Shown: positions 22,826 to 33,390, numbered from the stretch's first letter. The stretch is DNA of 64,000 bases from Sphingomonas koreensis (GCF_002797435.1 NZ_PGEN01000001.1:1-64000); one strand, 5' to 3'. A program made the numbers and translations. The notes: a model not told the origin generated them from the letters alone.

Positions 22826-23640
22826 CCGCGGGGCAGGGGCACCACCATCTTCAGCCGTTTCGCCAGCTGGGGCGCGGCCGCGTCGATGCGGGCGGCGAGG
22901 GTGGGCAAGCGGCTGACGGGCACCGCCGGGAACAGGTGGTGCTCGAGGTGGAAGAACATGTTGTAGCTGACCAGATTGAACAGCCGGCCGCGCTGGGTGC
23001 GGGCGACCAGCCCCTCCTCACAGCCATGATGGGTGATCCACACCGCGAAGAAGGCGGTGAGGCTCTGCGCCACCAGCATCGCGGCGATGTGGTAGAGCAG
23101 CGGCACCCATTGGCAGGCGATTGCAGCACCGATGACCATCAGGTTGAGCGCGAGATCGATCGCCATACGCCGCCGGAGCTGCGGGCCGCCCTGCTTCCAG
23201 CCATAGAGGTGGGTCTCGACCGGGAACCGCGGGCCGAAGCGCAGCACCTCAAGCAGGCGCATATTGCCGCACTTCCCCTCGATATCGTCCTCCGTGCCGA
23301 CCTTCTGGTGGTGGAGCAGGTGGTTGAACGCGACCGAGCTGTTGGAGCCGAGCATCAGGGCGCTCAGCGCATGGAGCACGCGGCGATGCCCGCGTGGCCC
23401 AAAGCCGAGATTATGGTGGATCGCCTCATGATTGAGCCGCAGCGCGGTGAGGAAGAACATGAAGGTCGCCGGCGCGGCGAGAAGCCACAGTCCGGCACCG
23501 GCGAGGAGGAAGGACAGCGCCAGCCAGGGCAAGGGATGGAGGCATTCGATCAGACCATCGCTTGGGCGCATCGTGACGAGGTCGCGCCAGATGACATGGC
23601 GGAGGTCGGGATCGGCGGCGGCGGGGCGGGGGCGGACCAT
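22822..23640 (-). CDS. membrane fatty acid desaturase family protein
   Basis: A 272-aa di-iron membrane desaturase/hydroxylase. All three histidine boxes are present: HEAIHH (residues 71-76), HLLHH (107-111) and HLEHH (231-235, inside FFHLEHHLFPAVP), with a further WITHHGCEEG near 201. Hydrophobic pairs lie at about 38-66 and 160-200. The substrate could be a fatty acid, sterol-like or carotenoid lipid; the neighbouring SRPBCC gene suggests a lipid substrate. It is 31 bases downstream of the SRPBCC gene and translationally coupled to the next gene, so it falls under the dyad-controlled promoter at 24683. Confidence 0.9.
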   Translation of the reverse strand: MVRPRPAAADPDLRHVIWRDLVTMRPSDGLIECLHPLPWLALSFLLAGAGLWLLAAPATFMFFLTALRLNHEAIHHNLGFGPRGHRRVLHALSALMLGSNSSVAFNHLLHHQKVGTEDDIEGKCGNMRLLEVLRFGPRFPVETHLYGWKQGGPQLRRRMAIDLALNLMVIGAAIACQWVPLLYHIAAMLVAQSLTAFFAVWITHHGCEEGLVARTQRGRLFNLVSYNMFFHLEHHLFPAVPVSRLPTLAARIDAAAPQLAKRLKMVVPLPRG

Positions 23641-23671
23641 GGCGTTTCTCCCTTGAGCGATTGCGTGCCGG

Positions 23672-24655
23672 CTATCTGCGGCCTTCCGAGCGCTGGCGGA
23701 TGACCGCGAGAACGTTGGTCGAAACGTCGCCGATGAACAGCTCGCCCCACAGCTGCGCGTACCAGTTGACCGGTGTCCGGACCCAGTAGCGCGTGGTAAG
23801 CGTCAGCCGGGTGCGGCCATTGCCCAGGGGCTGGAGCACATAGCCGCCATCGGTGATGCGATAATGCGGGCTGTCGGGCAGGAGGTGACGATCCTGCATC
23901 GCCCATGCATCCATGTCGGTCGCATCGAAGCGGAAGTCCCACCAGAGACGTTTGCCCGGTTGCCAGTCGGTCACCACTTCCTTGAAGCGGATTCCCTCTT
24001 GCCACACCACGTGGCGGGTCGCGCCGGCGCCCTCACGATCGAGGCGCGCGCCGATGGGCCGGGGCAGGCCGATCAGATCCTGCGAGAGGTTCCACCGACC
24101 CTCGCCGGGCCGGATCTGGCGAACGCCGCGCGCATAGTACCAGACCGTGGCCGCATCCGCATCGATGACGATCGAGCGGGTCACGCTGCCGCCGTCGCGG
24201 GCGAGCGGGATCATCGGCTCGACCTGCATCGAGAGCAGCGGGAGCAGGAGCAGCGCGGAGGCGCGGAACACATTCTCGACGGGTTCCTCGCGCTTGCGCA
24301 GCCGCCAGGTGAGGTAGCCGCCGAGCGCGCTGAGGGCGAGCCAGAATGGCGCGAGCATGATGACGCAGATCACGCCTTCGCGCAGGAAGACCAGCGATGC
24401 CACGACCACCGCGGCGAGCAAGCAGAGTGGGATGGTGCCGACATAGAAACCGCGCGACCGCTGGGCGAGCGGATCGCCGACATAGGTGACGAACGCGGTG
24501 ACCACGCTGGGCAGCACCAGCAGGAAGGTGAAGCTGATCAGACCGGAGGGGTTTGCGAACTCGATCAGCAGATAGACGCCGAGCGCGAAGGCGAGGCCGA
24601 AGCCGATCGCGCCCGCGATGCGGAGGGCGGCTTTCCGGGTGCGGTTCTGTGCCAT
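23672..24655 (-). CDS. membrane protein with C-terminal SRPBCC (START-like) domain
   Basis: A 327-aa protein. Residues 1-150 contain about four membrane helices (IAGAIGFGLAFALGVYLLIE; FLLVLPSVVTAFVTYVG; LCLLAAVVVASLVFL; VICVIMLAPFWLALSALGGY). Residues 160-310 look like an SRPBCC ligand-binding domain: SIVIDADAATVWYYARGVRQ, FKEVVTDWQPGKRLWWDF, LQPLGNGRTRLTLTTRYWV. Such domains bind hydrophobic ligands. A 20-base dyad operator identical in design to the one before the GbsR-type gene lies 27 bases upstream, so this gene and the two after it are likely regulated by that protein. Confidence 0.8.
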   Translation of the reverse strand: MAQNRTRKAALRIAGAIGFGLAFALGVYLLIEFANPSGLISFTFLLVLPSVVTAFVTYVGDPLAQRSRGFYVGTIPLCLLAAVVVASLVFLREGVICVIMLAPFWLALSALGGYLTWRLRKREEPVENVFRASALLLLPLLSMQVEPMIPLARDGGSVTRSIVIDADAATVWYYARGVRQIRPGEGRWNLSQDLIGLPRPIGARLDREGAGATRHVVWQEGIRFKEVVTDWQPGKRLWWDFRFDATDMDAWAMQDRHLLPDSPHYRITDGGYVLQPLGNGRTRLTLTTRYWVRTPVNWYAQLWGELFIGDVSTNVLAVIRQRSEGRR

Positions 24656-24682
24656 GATCGGCCCCTTCTGATCTCTACGGTT

Positions 24683-24702
24683 ATTTCGGAAATTTCAGAA
24701 AC
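24683..24702. promoter_or_regulatory. dyad operator, copy 1 (before SRPBCC gene)
   Basis: The sequence ATTTCGGAAATTTCAGAAAC forms an imperfect inverted repeat and matches 17 of 20 bases of the perfect dyad at 25300-25319. It lies between the GbsR-type gene and the SRPBCC gene, 27 bases upstream of the latter's ATG. Two copies at the two promoters beside one regulator gene strongly suggest its binding site (inference). Confidence 0.75.
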
Positions 24703-24743
24703 TAGCTGATGCGGGAAATCGAGGCGTCGGACGCGGTACGAAA

Positions 24744-25292
24744 TCAATCCTTGTTGCGGGAACCGGGGATGAAGCGGGCGACCTTGCCGCCGAGCTTCAT
24801 GAGGGTGACGAGCGTAGGCTTGGGCAGCACACGGACCTGGTCGTACCAGCCGCCGAGCGTGCCGATGAATTCGTGCATCCGGCCGACGCGTTCGCGCACC
24901 TGGGGCGGGGCGGTTTCGTCCGCGGCGAGACGTGCGGCGAGTTCGCCGAGTAGGTGGATCGTCGGATCGACCTCACGCCGCTTGCGCTCGGCCACGATCC
25001 GCATCAGCATTTCCCACAGATCGGTCTCGGCGATGAAATGGTCGCGGCGGTCGCCCTCGACATGGACGCGGCGGACGATGCCGTAGCCTTGAAGCTCCTT
25101 CAATGCGGTCGAGACGTTGGAGCGGGCGAGTCCGAGGGTCTCGACGATCTCTTCGGCATGGAGCGGGCGATCGGCGAGGTAGAGCAGCGCATGAACCTGA
25201 GCCACGGAGCGGTTGACGCCCCATTGCGTTCCCATCTCGCCCCAGTGGAGGATGAACGCCTTGGCGTCGGGATGGTCTGCGAAGCGGGTCAT
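24744..25292 (-). CDS. GbsR/MarR family transcriptional regulator
   Basis: A 182-aa winged-helix regulator of the GbsR type: WGEMGTQWGVNRSVAQVHAL, LYLADRPLHAEEIVETLGLA, then the recognition helix RSNVSTALKELQGYGIVRRV and the wing VHVEGDRRDHFIAETD. The C-terminal part is a helical dimer region. I chose the ATG at 25292 because an upstream start would run through the perfect dyad at 25300-25319. The gene sits between two copies of this dyad and is divergent from a VOC gene, so it probably represses itself and both flanking transcription units. Confidence 0.9.
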   Translation of the reverse strand: MTRFADHPDAKAFILHWGEMGTQWGVNRSVAQVHALLYLADRPLHAEEIVETLGLARSNVSTALKELQGYGIVRRVHVEGDRRDHFIAETDLWEMLMRIVAERKRREVDPTIHLLGELAARLAADETAPPQVRERVGRMHEFIGTLGGWYDQVRVLPKPTLVTLMKLGGKVARFIPGSRNKD

Positions 25293-25299
25293 GTTGGTT

Positions 25300-25319
25300 A
25301 TTTCTGTAATTTCAGAAAT
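25300..25319. promoter_or_regulatory. dyad operator, copy 2 (between regulator and VOC gene)
   Basis: ATTTCTG-TAATTT-CAGAAAT is a perfect inverted repeat with 7-base arms and a 6-base spacer. It fills most of the gap between the divergent GbsR-type gene (ATG at 25292) and the VOC gene (ATG at 25334), where it could control both promoters. A 17/20 copy is at 24683-24702. Confidence 0.8.
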
Positions 25320-25333
25320 TGAAGGAGTCAATG

Positions 25334-25711
25334 ATGATCGACCATCTCGGCATTCCGGTGCGCGACATCGCGGCCTCGCGGCGCTTCTACGAAGCCGCGC
25401 TGGCGCCGCTAGGCTACCGGGTGATGAGCGCAGCGACCAATGGCCTCGGCAACAACATCGTGCTGTTTGGCGTGGACGAAGTGGATTTCGTGATCGCCGA
25501 TGGCGAGCCGGTGAGTAGCGGCGTGCATCACGCCTTTCGTGCGGAGAGCCGCGCGGCGGTGGACGGTTTCCACACCGCGGCGCTGGCGGCGGGTGGAAAG
25601 GACAACGGCCCGCCCGGAATACGAGAGCAGTATCATCCGCGCTACTATGCTGCCTTCGTGATCGACCCCGATGGGATGAACGTCGAAGCGGTGTGTCATC
25701 TGGCCGAGTGA
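25334..25711 (+). CDS. VOC (glyoxalase/bleomycin-resistance fold) family protein, copy 1
   Basis: A protein of about 125 aa: MIDHLGIPVRDIAASRRFYE at the N terminus, a second half with GVHHAFRAESRAAVDGFHTA, and the C-terminal metal-side motif DPDGMNVEAVCHLAE. The His near residue 4, the mid-protein His and the late Glu are the usual VOC metal ligands. Substrate unknown. The start could be ATG 25331 or 25334; the AAGGAG site at 25322-25327 fits 25334 better. It is closely related to the VOC gene at 26.7 kb and lies divergent from the GbsR-type gene across the dyad. Confidence 0.88.
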   Translation: MIDHLGIPVRDIAASRRFYEAALAPLGYRVMSAATNGLGNNIVLFGVDEVDFVIADGEPVSSGVHHAFRAESRAAVDGFHTAALAAGGKDNGPPGIREQYHPRYYAAFVIDPDGMNVEAVCHLAE

Positions 25712-25736
25712 GCGGAACCGCGCTCCTTGTGCCGGA

Positions 25737-26585
25737 CTAGAACCGGAATTCGATCGTCGGCCGCCGTGCCGTTTCGACAAACCCGAGCTTGCGCGCGAGA
25801 TGAAGCGAGGCGGCGTTGCTGGCCATGGCGGTCCAGTGCGGCGTGATCCCTGCGTCCAGCGCGTCGGCAAGCCAGGCGGCGCACGCATGGGCGGCGAATC
25901 CGCGACCCTGATCTTCCTCATCGAAGGTCAGCAGGTTGATTTCCTGCCGCCCGCTCCACGCAGCGCAGGAAAAGGCGAGGCTCACCGCGCGATCGCCCTC
26001 CATCACCGCGTGGCCGATGCCGTGAGCGAGGAAGTGGCCGGCGCCGGGCCAGCTTTCGAGCAGGCACTCCGCGATATCCTCATTCGCTGCGAGGGCGTCG
26101 TCGATACGCCTGGTCGAGAAGCCGGCGGGTAGCGCTCGCCGATCCGGCAGGTGCGCGTTACCAGCGAACGCGAAATAGCATTCCTCATCCTCTTCCGGTT
26201 CGCGCCGGGCGAGAACGGGGGCGAGCGCCCGCTGCCAGGCGGTGCTGTGGAGCACTGCGATGAAGGTATCGCCGCCGCAGGAGGCCAGCGTGTCCGGCCC
26301 GAGCTGCCGGTCGAGGAAACGATCGAAATCGTCTAGAAAGGCGCGGTTCTCAGGGTCTCCGACAAGGAAGCTGACGATGCCCGTCTGGTCGATCAGCGCG
26401 GTGCGCGGCTGTTCGGGATCGTCGGCATAGACCGCGCCGAGATTGGTGCCGGAGAGGATCGCGTTGAGGCTGAGCGCGTTGACCGCGTCGTCCGGGCCGA
26501 GCAGCGGGAGGATGCGATGATAGTGTTCGGGCGCGAGTTTCCGGATCATGCCGTGGGCTGTATCGATGGGCGGGGGAATTGCCAC
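25737..26585 (-). CDS. GNAT family N-acetyltransferase
   Basis: A 282-aa protein. The C-terminal 120 residues form the acetyl-CoA-binding GNAT core: AVSLAFSCAAWSGRQEINLL (strand 4), then TFDEEDQGRGFAAHACAAWL, where Q-G-R-G-F-A is motif A, and ASNAASLHLARKLGFVETAR (motif B). The N-terminal half is a separate domain as in FR47-like/two-domain acetyltransferases. The acceptor is unknown. It lies between two paralogous VOC genes on the opposite strand and is not obviously part of their operon. Confidence 0.85.
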   Translation of the reverse strand: MAIPPPIDTAHGMIRKLAPEHYHRILPLLGPDDAVNALSLNAILSGTNLGAVYADDPEQPRTALIDQTGIVSFLVGDPENRAFLDDFDRFLDRQLGPDTLASCGGDTFIAVLHSTAWQRALAPVLARREPEEDEECYFAFAGNAHLPDRRALPAGFSTRRIDDALAANEDIAECLLESWPGAGHFLAHGIGHAVMEGDRAVSLAFSCAAWSGRQEINLLTFDEEDQGRGFAAHACAAWLADALDAGITPHWTAMASNAASLHLARKLGFVETARRPTIEFRF

Positions 26586-26690
26586 GGTTATATCACGGAT
26601 TGCGGGGCATAATTGTTGAACACTGCACGCTGCTGACAGCGGAGAAGAATCGATCGGCTAGGCTGGCTCTTCATTTCTCGGGAGAATGTG

Positions 26691-27080
26691 ATGATCGATC
26701 ATCTGGGTGTTTCGGCGAGCGACTTCGAAGTCTCGCGCCGCTTCTATGACGCGGCGCTGGGAGCGCTCGGCGCAAGCGTGGTGATGGAGGTTACCCCGGC
26801 GATGACCGGCGGCATGTATCACGGCATCGGCTATGGGAAGCACGGCAAGCCGGACTTCTGGCTGAGCAATGGCGGGCCGAAGGGGACAGGTATCCATATC
26901 GCGTTCGTCGCGGAGAACCGGGCGGAGGTGGACGCCTTCCACGCAGCGGCGATGGCGGCGGGCGGGCGCGACAATGGCGGGCCGGGCATTCGCGCGCATT
27001 ATCACCCGGCCTATTATGGTGCGTTCGTCTACGACCCCGACGGGATCAATGTCGAAGCGGTTTGCCATAAACCGGAGTGA
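26691..27080 (+). CDS. VOC family protein, copy 2
   Basis: A 129-aa VOC-fold protein, MIDHLGVSASDFEVSRRFYD at the start and DPDGINVEAVCHKPE at the end. It shares with copy 1 the pattern GI(R)-x-YHP-x-YY-x-AFV-DPDG and the same length, so the two are paralogues from a local duplication. The ATG at 26691 follows GGGAG by 6 bases; a GTG at 26688 is possible. The DUF488 gene follows 13 bases later, so the two may be co-transcribed. Confidence 0.88.
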   Translation: MIDHLGVSASDFEVSRRFYDAALGALGASVVMEVTPAMTGGMYHGIGYGKHGKPDFWLSNGGPKGTGIHIAFVAENRAEVDAFHAAAMAAGGRDNGGPGIRAHYHPAYYGAFVYDPDGINVEAVCHKPE

Positions 27081-27093
27081 CGGGAGCAGCGGA

Positions 27094-27525
27094 ATGAAGG
27101 TCTTCACCATCGGCTATGAGGGCGCGACGATGGAGAGCTTCCTCGCTGCGCTCGAAGGGGCAGGGGTGCGCCAGGTGATCGACGTCCGCCAGCTGCCGCT
27201 CTCGCGCCGGCCGGGCTTCTCCAAGGCCACGCTCGCTGCGACGCTGAAGGAGCATGGCATCGGCTATGTCCACCTCAAGGCGCTGGGTACGCCCAAGCCG
27301 GGGCGCGACGCGGCGAAAAAGGGGGACCGGGTGACGCTGGAAGCGGTCTATGCCGGTCAGCTCGACCTGCCCGAAGCTCAGGCTCAGGCCGCGCAGATGC
27401 GTGCGCTGATCGCGGAGGCGCCGAGTGCGCTGCTCTGCTTCGAGCGCGACCCGGCCATGTGCCACCGCACGCTGTTGATCGCTGCGGAGGGTGAGGGGGC
27501 GGAAGTCGTCGACCTGATTCCTTAG
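27094..27525 (+). CDS. DUF488 domain-containing protein
   Basis: A 143-aa DUF488 protein: MKVFTIGYEGATMESFLAAL, then VIDVRQLPLSRRPGFSKATL, GYVHLKALGTPK, and the late LLCFERDPAMCHRTLLI. The IDVR-xPxSR and CFE-x-CHR motifs are diagnostic. The conserved Cys and His suggest an enzyme, but no activity is established for the family. The gene sits 13 bases after the second VOC gene and its end overlaps the convergent Lrp-type gene by 4 bases. Confidence 0.9.
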   Translation: MKVFTIGYEGATMESFLAALEGAGVRQVIDVRQLPLSRRPGFSKATLAATLKEHGIGYVHLKALGTPKPGRDAAKKGDRVTLEAVYAGQLDLPEAQAQAAQMRALIAEAPSALLCFERDPAMCHRTLLIAAEGEGAEVVDLIP

Positions 27526-27974
27526 GCCCGTTCGTCCTTGGGCGATCCCATCACGATGTACGAGGTCAGCGTCGAGACCTGGGGCAGGGCGCCGAGCACG
27601 TCGGTGTGGAAGCGCTTGTAGGATGCGAGGTCCTTGACCTCGACGCGCAGCAGATATTCGATCGTGCCGGTCACATTGTGGCACTCGCGGACTTCGGGCG
27701 CGGCGTCGATCGCGCGTTCGAAATCCTGTTGCTCGCTCTTGGTGTGGCGCGACAGGCCGACCGCGATATAGGCAGTGAAGCTGATCCCGAGCGCGGCCTG
27801 GTCGAGGATCGCGCGATAGCCCTTGATGACGCCGATCCGCTCGAGATCCTGAACGCGGCGCAGGCAGGCCGAGGGCGAGAGGCCGACTCGCTCGGCAAGC
27901 GCGAGATTGGTGATCCGCGCATTTGCTGTCAGTTCGTGCAATATATTACGATCTATGGCGTCGAAATCGGTCAT
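27522..27974 (-). CDS. Lrp/AsnC family transcriptional regulator
   Basis: A 150-aa regulator with the N-terminal helix-turn-helix (DRNILHELTANARITNLALA, ERVGLSPSACLRRVQDLERI) and the C-terminal RAM effector domain (GYRAILDQAALGISFTAYIA, ECHNVTGTIEYLLRVEVKDL). It is divergent from a LysE-type exporter gene 73 bases away. Lrp-type proteins often control a neighbouring amino-acid exporter in response to the amino acid, so this pair is probably a regulator and its target (inference). Confidence 0.93.
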   Translation of the reverse strand: MTDFDAIDRNILHELTANARITNLALAERVGLSPSACLRRVQDLERIGVIKGYRAILDQAALGISFTAYIAVGLSRHTKSEQQDFERAIDAAPEVRECHNVTGTIEYLLRVEVKDLASYKRFHTDVLGALPQVSTLTSYIVMGSPKDERA

Positions 27975-28047
27975 ATATTGCAGATTGTCACGCTAGATCA
28001 GGTGACTTTGCAAGCTCATTCGGTGGGATATCGCATATTCTTGCGCA

Positions 28048-28698
28048 ATGTTGTGGATGCAGACCCTACCGGCGCTGAGCGTCTTCGCCTTCGTTTCCTC
28101 GATCACGCCGGGGCCGAACAACCTGATGCTGATGACGTCGGGCACCAATTTCGGGCTTCGCCGCACGGTGCCGCACATGCTGGGCGTCTCGATCGGCTTC
28201 GTGCTAATGATCGTGCTGGTCGGGCTGGGGCTGGCGGAACTGTTCGCACGCTACCCGGTGGCGCATGAGGTGCTGAAATGGGTGAGCGTCGCCTATCTGC
28301 TCTATCTCGCCTGGAAGGTCGCCACGGCTGCGCCGCCGGGCGAGGGTGACGCCGCCGGACGACCGCTGACCTTCGTGCAGGCGGCGCTGTTCCAGTGGGT
28401 CAATCCCAAGGCGTGGACGATGGCGCTGACCGGGGTGACGGTCTATCTGCCGCCGGTCGAGCCATGGATCGGGCTGGCGCTGGTGGCGGGGCTGTTCGGC
28501 GCGGTGAACCTGCCGTGCGTGGGCGTCTGGGCGGTGATGGGCGTGAAGCTGCGCCGCTGGCTGGGCGACCGGCGGCGGCTGCGGATGTTCAACATCGCCG
28601 CGGCGGTGCTGCTGGTCGCGTCGCTCTACCCGACCGTGGCTCAGCCCGCGACCGGCAGCCTGACCGTGCCGTCGTCTTCGCGTTCGAGCGGGGAATAG
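28048..28698 (+). CDS. LysE family translocator
   Basis: A 216-aa inner-membrane exporter with six hydrophobic helices. The LysE/RhtB signature is at the N terminus (VFAFVSSITPGPNNLMLMTS) with GLRRTVPHMLGVSIGF following, and LFQWVNPKAWTMALTG in the middle. Members export amino acids. It lies divergent from an Lrp-type regulator. The palindrome TTGCGCAA at 28041-28048 overlaps its start and could be a regulator site. The last 58 bases overlap the convergent DUF952 gene. Confidence 0.9.
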   Translation: MLWMQTLPALSVFAFVSSITPGPNNLMLMTSGTNFGLRRTVPHMLGVSIGFVLMIVLVGLGLAELFARYPVAHEVLKWVSVAYLLYLAWKVATAAPPGEGDAAGRPLTFVQAALFQWVNPKAWTMALTGVTVYLPPVEPWIGLALVAGLFGAVNLPCVGVWAVMGVKLRRWLGDRRRLRMFNIAAAVLLVASLYPTVAQPATGSLTVPSSSRSSGE

Positions 28699-28985
28699 GC
28701 GATCACCGTCTCGAGCGTGAGCCGGCCGTAGAGGTGCGGGAATTCCGCGCCGCCGCGCGAGACTTCCCACTTTACCGCATCGCCCAGCGCATCGAGATCG
28801 ACGGCGGCGACCCAGAGGTCGCTCTGCCCCGCGAAATGCTTGTCGACCGTCTCGGTGAGCTGGTCGCGGGTGGACAGGTGGATGTAGCCGTCGGCCAGAT
28901 CGACCGGCGCGCCTTCGAACGTTCCAGTCTCGACCGCGGTCATCTGGTCGGCGGTCAGAACCTTGTAGGCGGTGGTAGCGTGCAT
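28641..28985 (-). CDS. DUF952 family protein
   Basis: A 114-aa protein: AYKVLTADQMTAVETGTFEG, ADGYIHLSTRDQLTETVDKH, then DLWVAAVDLDALGDAVKWE and FPHLYGRLTLETVIAY. The ADGYIHLST and FPHLYG motifs identify DUF952. The structure in the family resembles an ADP-ribosyltransferase-like or glutathione-related fold, but function is unknown. I used the ATG at 28985; the longer reading frame runs into the REP element and is not credible. Confidence 0.9.
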   Translation of the reverse strand: MHATTAYKVLTADQMTAVETGTFEGAPVDLADGYIHLSTRDQLTETVDKHFAGQSDLWVAAVDLDALGDAVKWEVSRGGAEFPHLYGRLTLETVIAYSPLEREDDGTVRLPVAG

Positions 28986-29001
28986 GGCTCTCACTCCGGC
29001 G

Positions 29002-29104
29002 TCATCCCGGCCTTGTGCCGGGATCCACGGTGACGCAACCGATGGGCAGGAGGCTCGATCCCACCGCTTGCCGAGCGGTGGACCCCGGCACAAGGCCGGG
29101 GTGA
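29002..29104. repeat. REP-like inverted pair between DUF952 gene and gyrA
   Basis: Two hairpins, ATCCCGGC-loop-GCCGGGAT (29004-29024) and ACCCCGGC-loop-GCCGGGGT (29082-29102), face each other so that their flanks (GTCATCCCGGCCTTGTGCC and its near complement) also form one large inverted repeat of about 28 bases per arm. This is the bipartite REP form typical of sphingomonads. Confidence 0.8.
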
Positions 29105-29114
29105 CGGTTTGGGA

Positions 29115-31856
<2,742 letters not shown>

Positions 31857-31929
31857 ATCTTTGGGCTTTCGAAGGGTTGTTTCAGAGTTGTGACCGCTCT
31901 AGCGAGGCGGCGGCCACCTGCCAAGCCCG

Positions 31930-31947
31930 CGCGCGTGCGCACGCGCG
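31930..31947. repeat. 18-bp perfect palindrome upstream of gyrA
   Basis: CGCGCGTGCGCACGCGCG is identical to its own reverse complement. It lies in the 244-base gap between the divergent gyrA and TPR-type genes, 74 bases before the gyrA start. It could be a regulator site or a cruciform-prone element near a supercoiling-sensitive promoter; alternating purine-pyrimidine sequence also favours Z-DNA. Confidence 0.5.
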
Positions 31948-32025
31948 TGAGGGGCATGCCGGGATCGAAGGCGTTCAATGTGCGTTCAGCGCGCGCAACC
32001 GAGGGTTGAAATGACGCGCTGCGCC

Positions 32026-32053
32026 TTGACCCGGCGAGGCGGATTACTAGAGC
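32026..32053 (+). promoter_or_regulatory. possible promoter of the TPR-type gene
   Basis: TTGACC (32026-32031) and TAGAGC (32048-32053) are spaced by 16 bases and lie about 48 bases before the ATG at 32101. The match to a sigma-70 promoter is fair at -35 and weak at -10. An AAGGAGA ribosome site follows before the start. Confidence 0.4.
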
Positions 32054-32100
32054 GGTTGCGAGCCAATTTGTTACGCGCATCCGCGTAAGGAGAGTCCCGA

Positions 32101-33363
32101 ATGAAGTCTGTTTCCAAAGCCGCGTTGGCTGCAGTGCTCCTGGCCGGCGTCCCGGCCGCCACCGGGTTCACCCCGGCACTGGCACAGAAGAAGGACGAGA
32201 AGGCCCAGGATCTCAAGCTCAGCGCCGAGTTCCGCAAGCCGGCCGCTGAAATCCAGAAGCTTGCAGAGGCCAAGGACTGGGCCGGTGTGAAGGCCCAGAT
32301 CGACGCGCTCGACGCGGTCGCGAAGACCGAAGACGAGAAGTTCTTTGCAGCGAACTTCCGCCTGCAGGCCGCAGCGAACACCAACGACACGCCGAGCACG
32401 ATCACCGCGCTCGACGCGCTGATCGCCAACCCCAAGACTCCGCAGGCCGATCGCGGCCGGTTCAACTTCTTCCGCGGCGACTTCGCCAGCAAGGCGAAGA
32501 AGCCGGCGGATGCGCTGGCCTATTTTACCAAGGCGCGTGAGCTGGGCTATGTGCCCAATGGCATGAACATGACCCTGCTGATCGCGCAAACGCAGTTCGA
32601 TGCGGGCCAGCGCGACGCGGGCATCGCCAGCATCGACACTGCGATCAAGGCCGAGGAAGCCGCGGGCCGCAAGGCGCCGGAGAACTGGTACAAGCTGGTC
32701 GTGTCCAAGCTCTACACCTCGGGCAACAAGGCTGCGGCCGCCGACTGGCTGGGCCGTCAGATCGCTGCTTATCCGAGCCCGGAGGCATGGCGTTCGTCGA
32801 TGCTCATCTATCTCGAGCAGCTCCAGGACAAGGGCGTTCAGCTCGACCCGGATCAGCGGCTCGACGTGCTGCGCCTGATGCGTGCGTCGAAGGCGATGGG
32901 CGGCGAGAGCGACTATCTGCAATATGCCGATGTCGCACAGCGCCGCGGTCTGCCGGGCGAGGTCAAGTCGGTGATCGACGAGGGCCGGGCGAGCGGCAAG
33001 GTGACCAAGACCAACGCTGCGATCAACCAGCTCTACACCACGGCGAGCGCGCAGGAGAAGGCGGAGGTTCCGCTGGCGACCGAGGAGAAGCGTGCGGCTG
33101 CCGCCCCCAAGGGCAACGTCGCGCAGCAGACCGGCGACGCCTATCTCGGCACGCGCAACTACCCCAAGGCAGTCGAGCTGTACCGCCTCGCGCTTCAGAA
33201 GGGTGGCGTGGACGCCAATGTCGTGAACACGCGCCTGGGCATCGCGCTCGCGCTGTCGGGCCAGAAGGCCGAAGCGAAGACGGCGTTCGCTGCCGTCACG
33301 GGCACGCCGCGCGGCGAGATCGCGAAGTTCTGGACCACCTGGCTCGATCTGCCGCTGGCCTGA
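32101..33363 (+). CDS. secreted tetratricopeptide-like repeat protein
   Basis: A 420-aa protein with a clear signal peptide (SKAALAAVLLAGVPAATG, cleavage after ALAQ). The rest is helical with TPR-like units, for example FFRGDFASKAKKPADALAYF, AGIASIDTAIKAEEAAGRK, GDAYLGTRNYPKAVELYRLA and LGIALALSGQKAEAKTAFAA. This suggests a periplasmic scaffold. Function unknown. A strong Rho-independent terminator follows the stop, so it is transcribed alone. Confidence 0.85.
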   Translation: MKSVSKAALAAVLLAGVPAATGFTPALAQKKDEKAQDLKLSAEFRKPAAEIQKLAEAKDWAGVKAQIDALDAVAKTEDEKFFAANFRLQAAANTNDTPSTITALDALIANPKTPQADRGRFNFFRGDFASKAKKPADALAYFTKARELGYVPNGMNMTLLIAQTQFDAGQRDAGIASIDTAIKAEEAAGRKAPENWYKLVVSKLYTSGNKAAAADWLGRQIAAYPSPEAWRSSMLIYLEQLQDKGVQLDPDQRLDVLRLMRASKAMGGESDYLQYADVAQRRGLPGEVKSVIDEGRASGKVTKTNAAINQLYTTASAQEKAEVPLATEEKRAAAAPKGNVAQQTGDAYLGTRNYPKAVELYRLALQKGGVDANVVNTRLGIALALSGQKAEAKTAFAAVTGTPRGEIAKFWTTWLDLPLA

Positions 33364-33390
33364 AGGCCGCTGCATCACGAAGCAAAAGGA

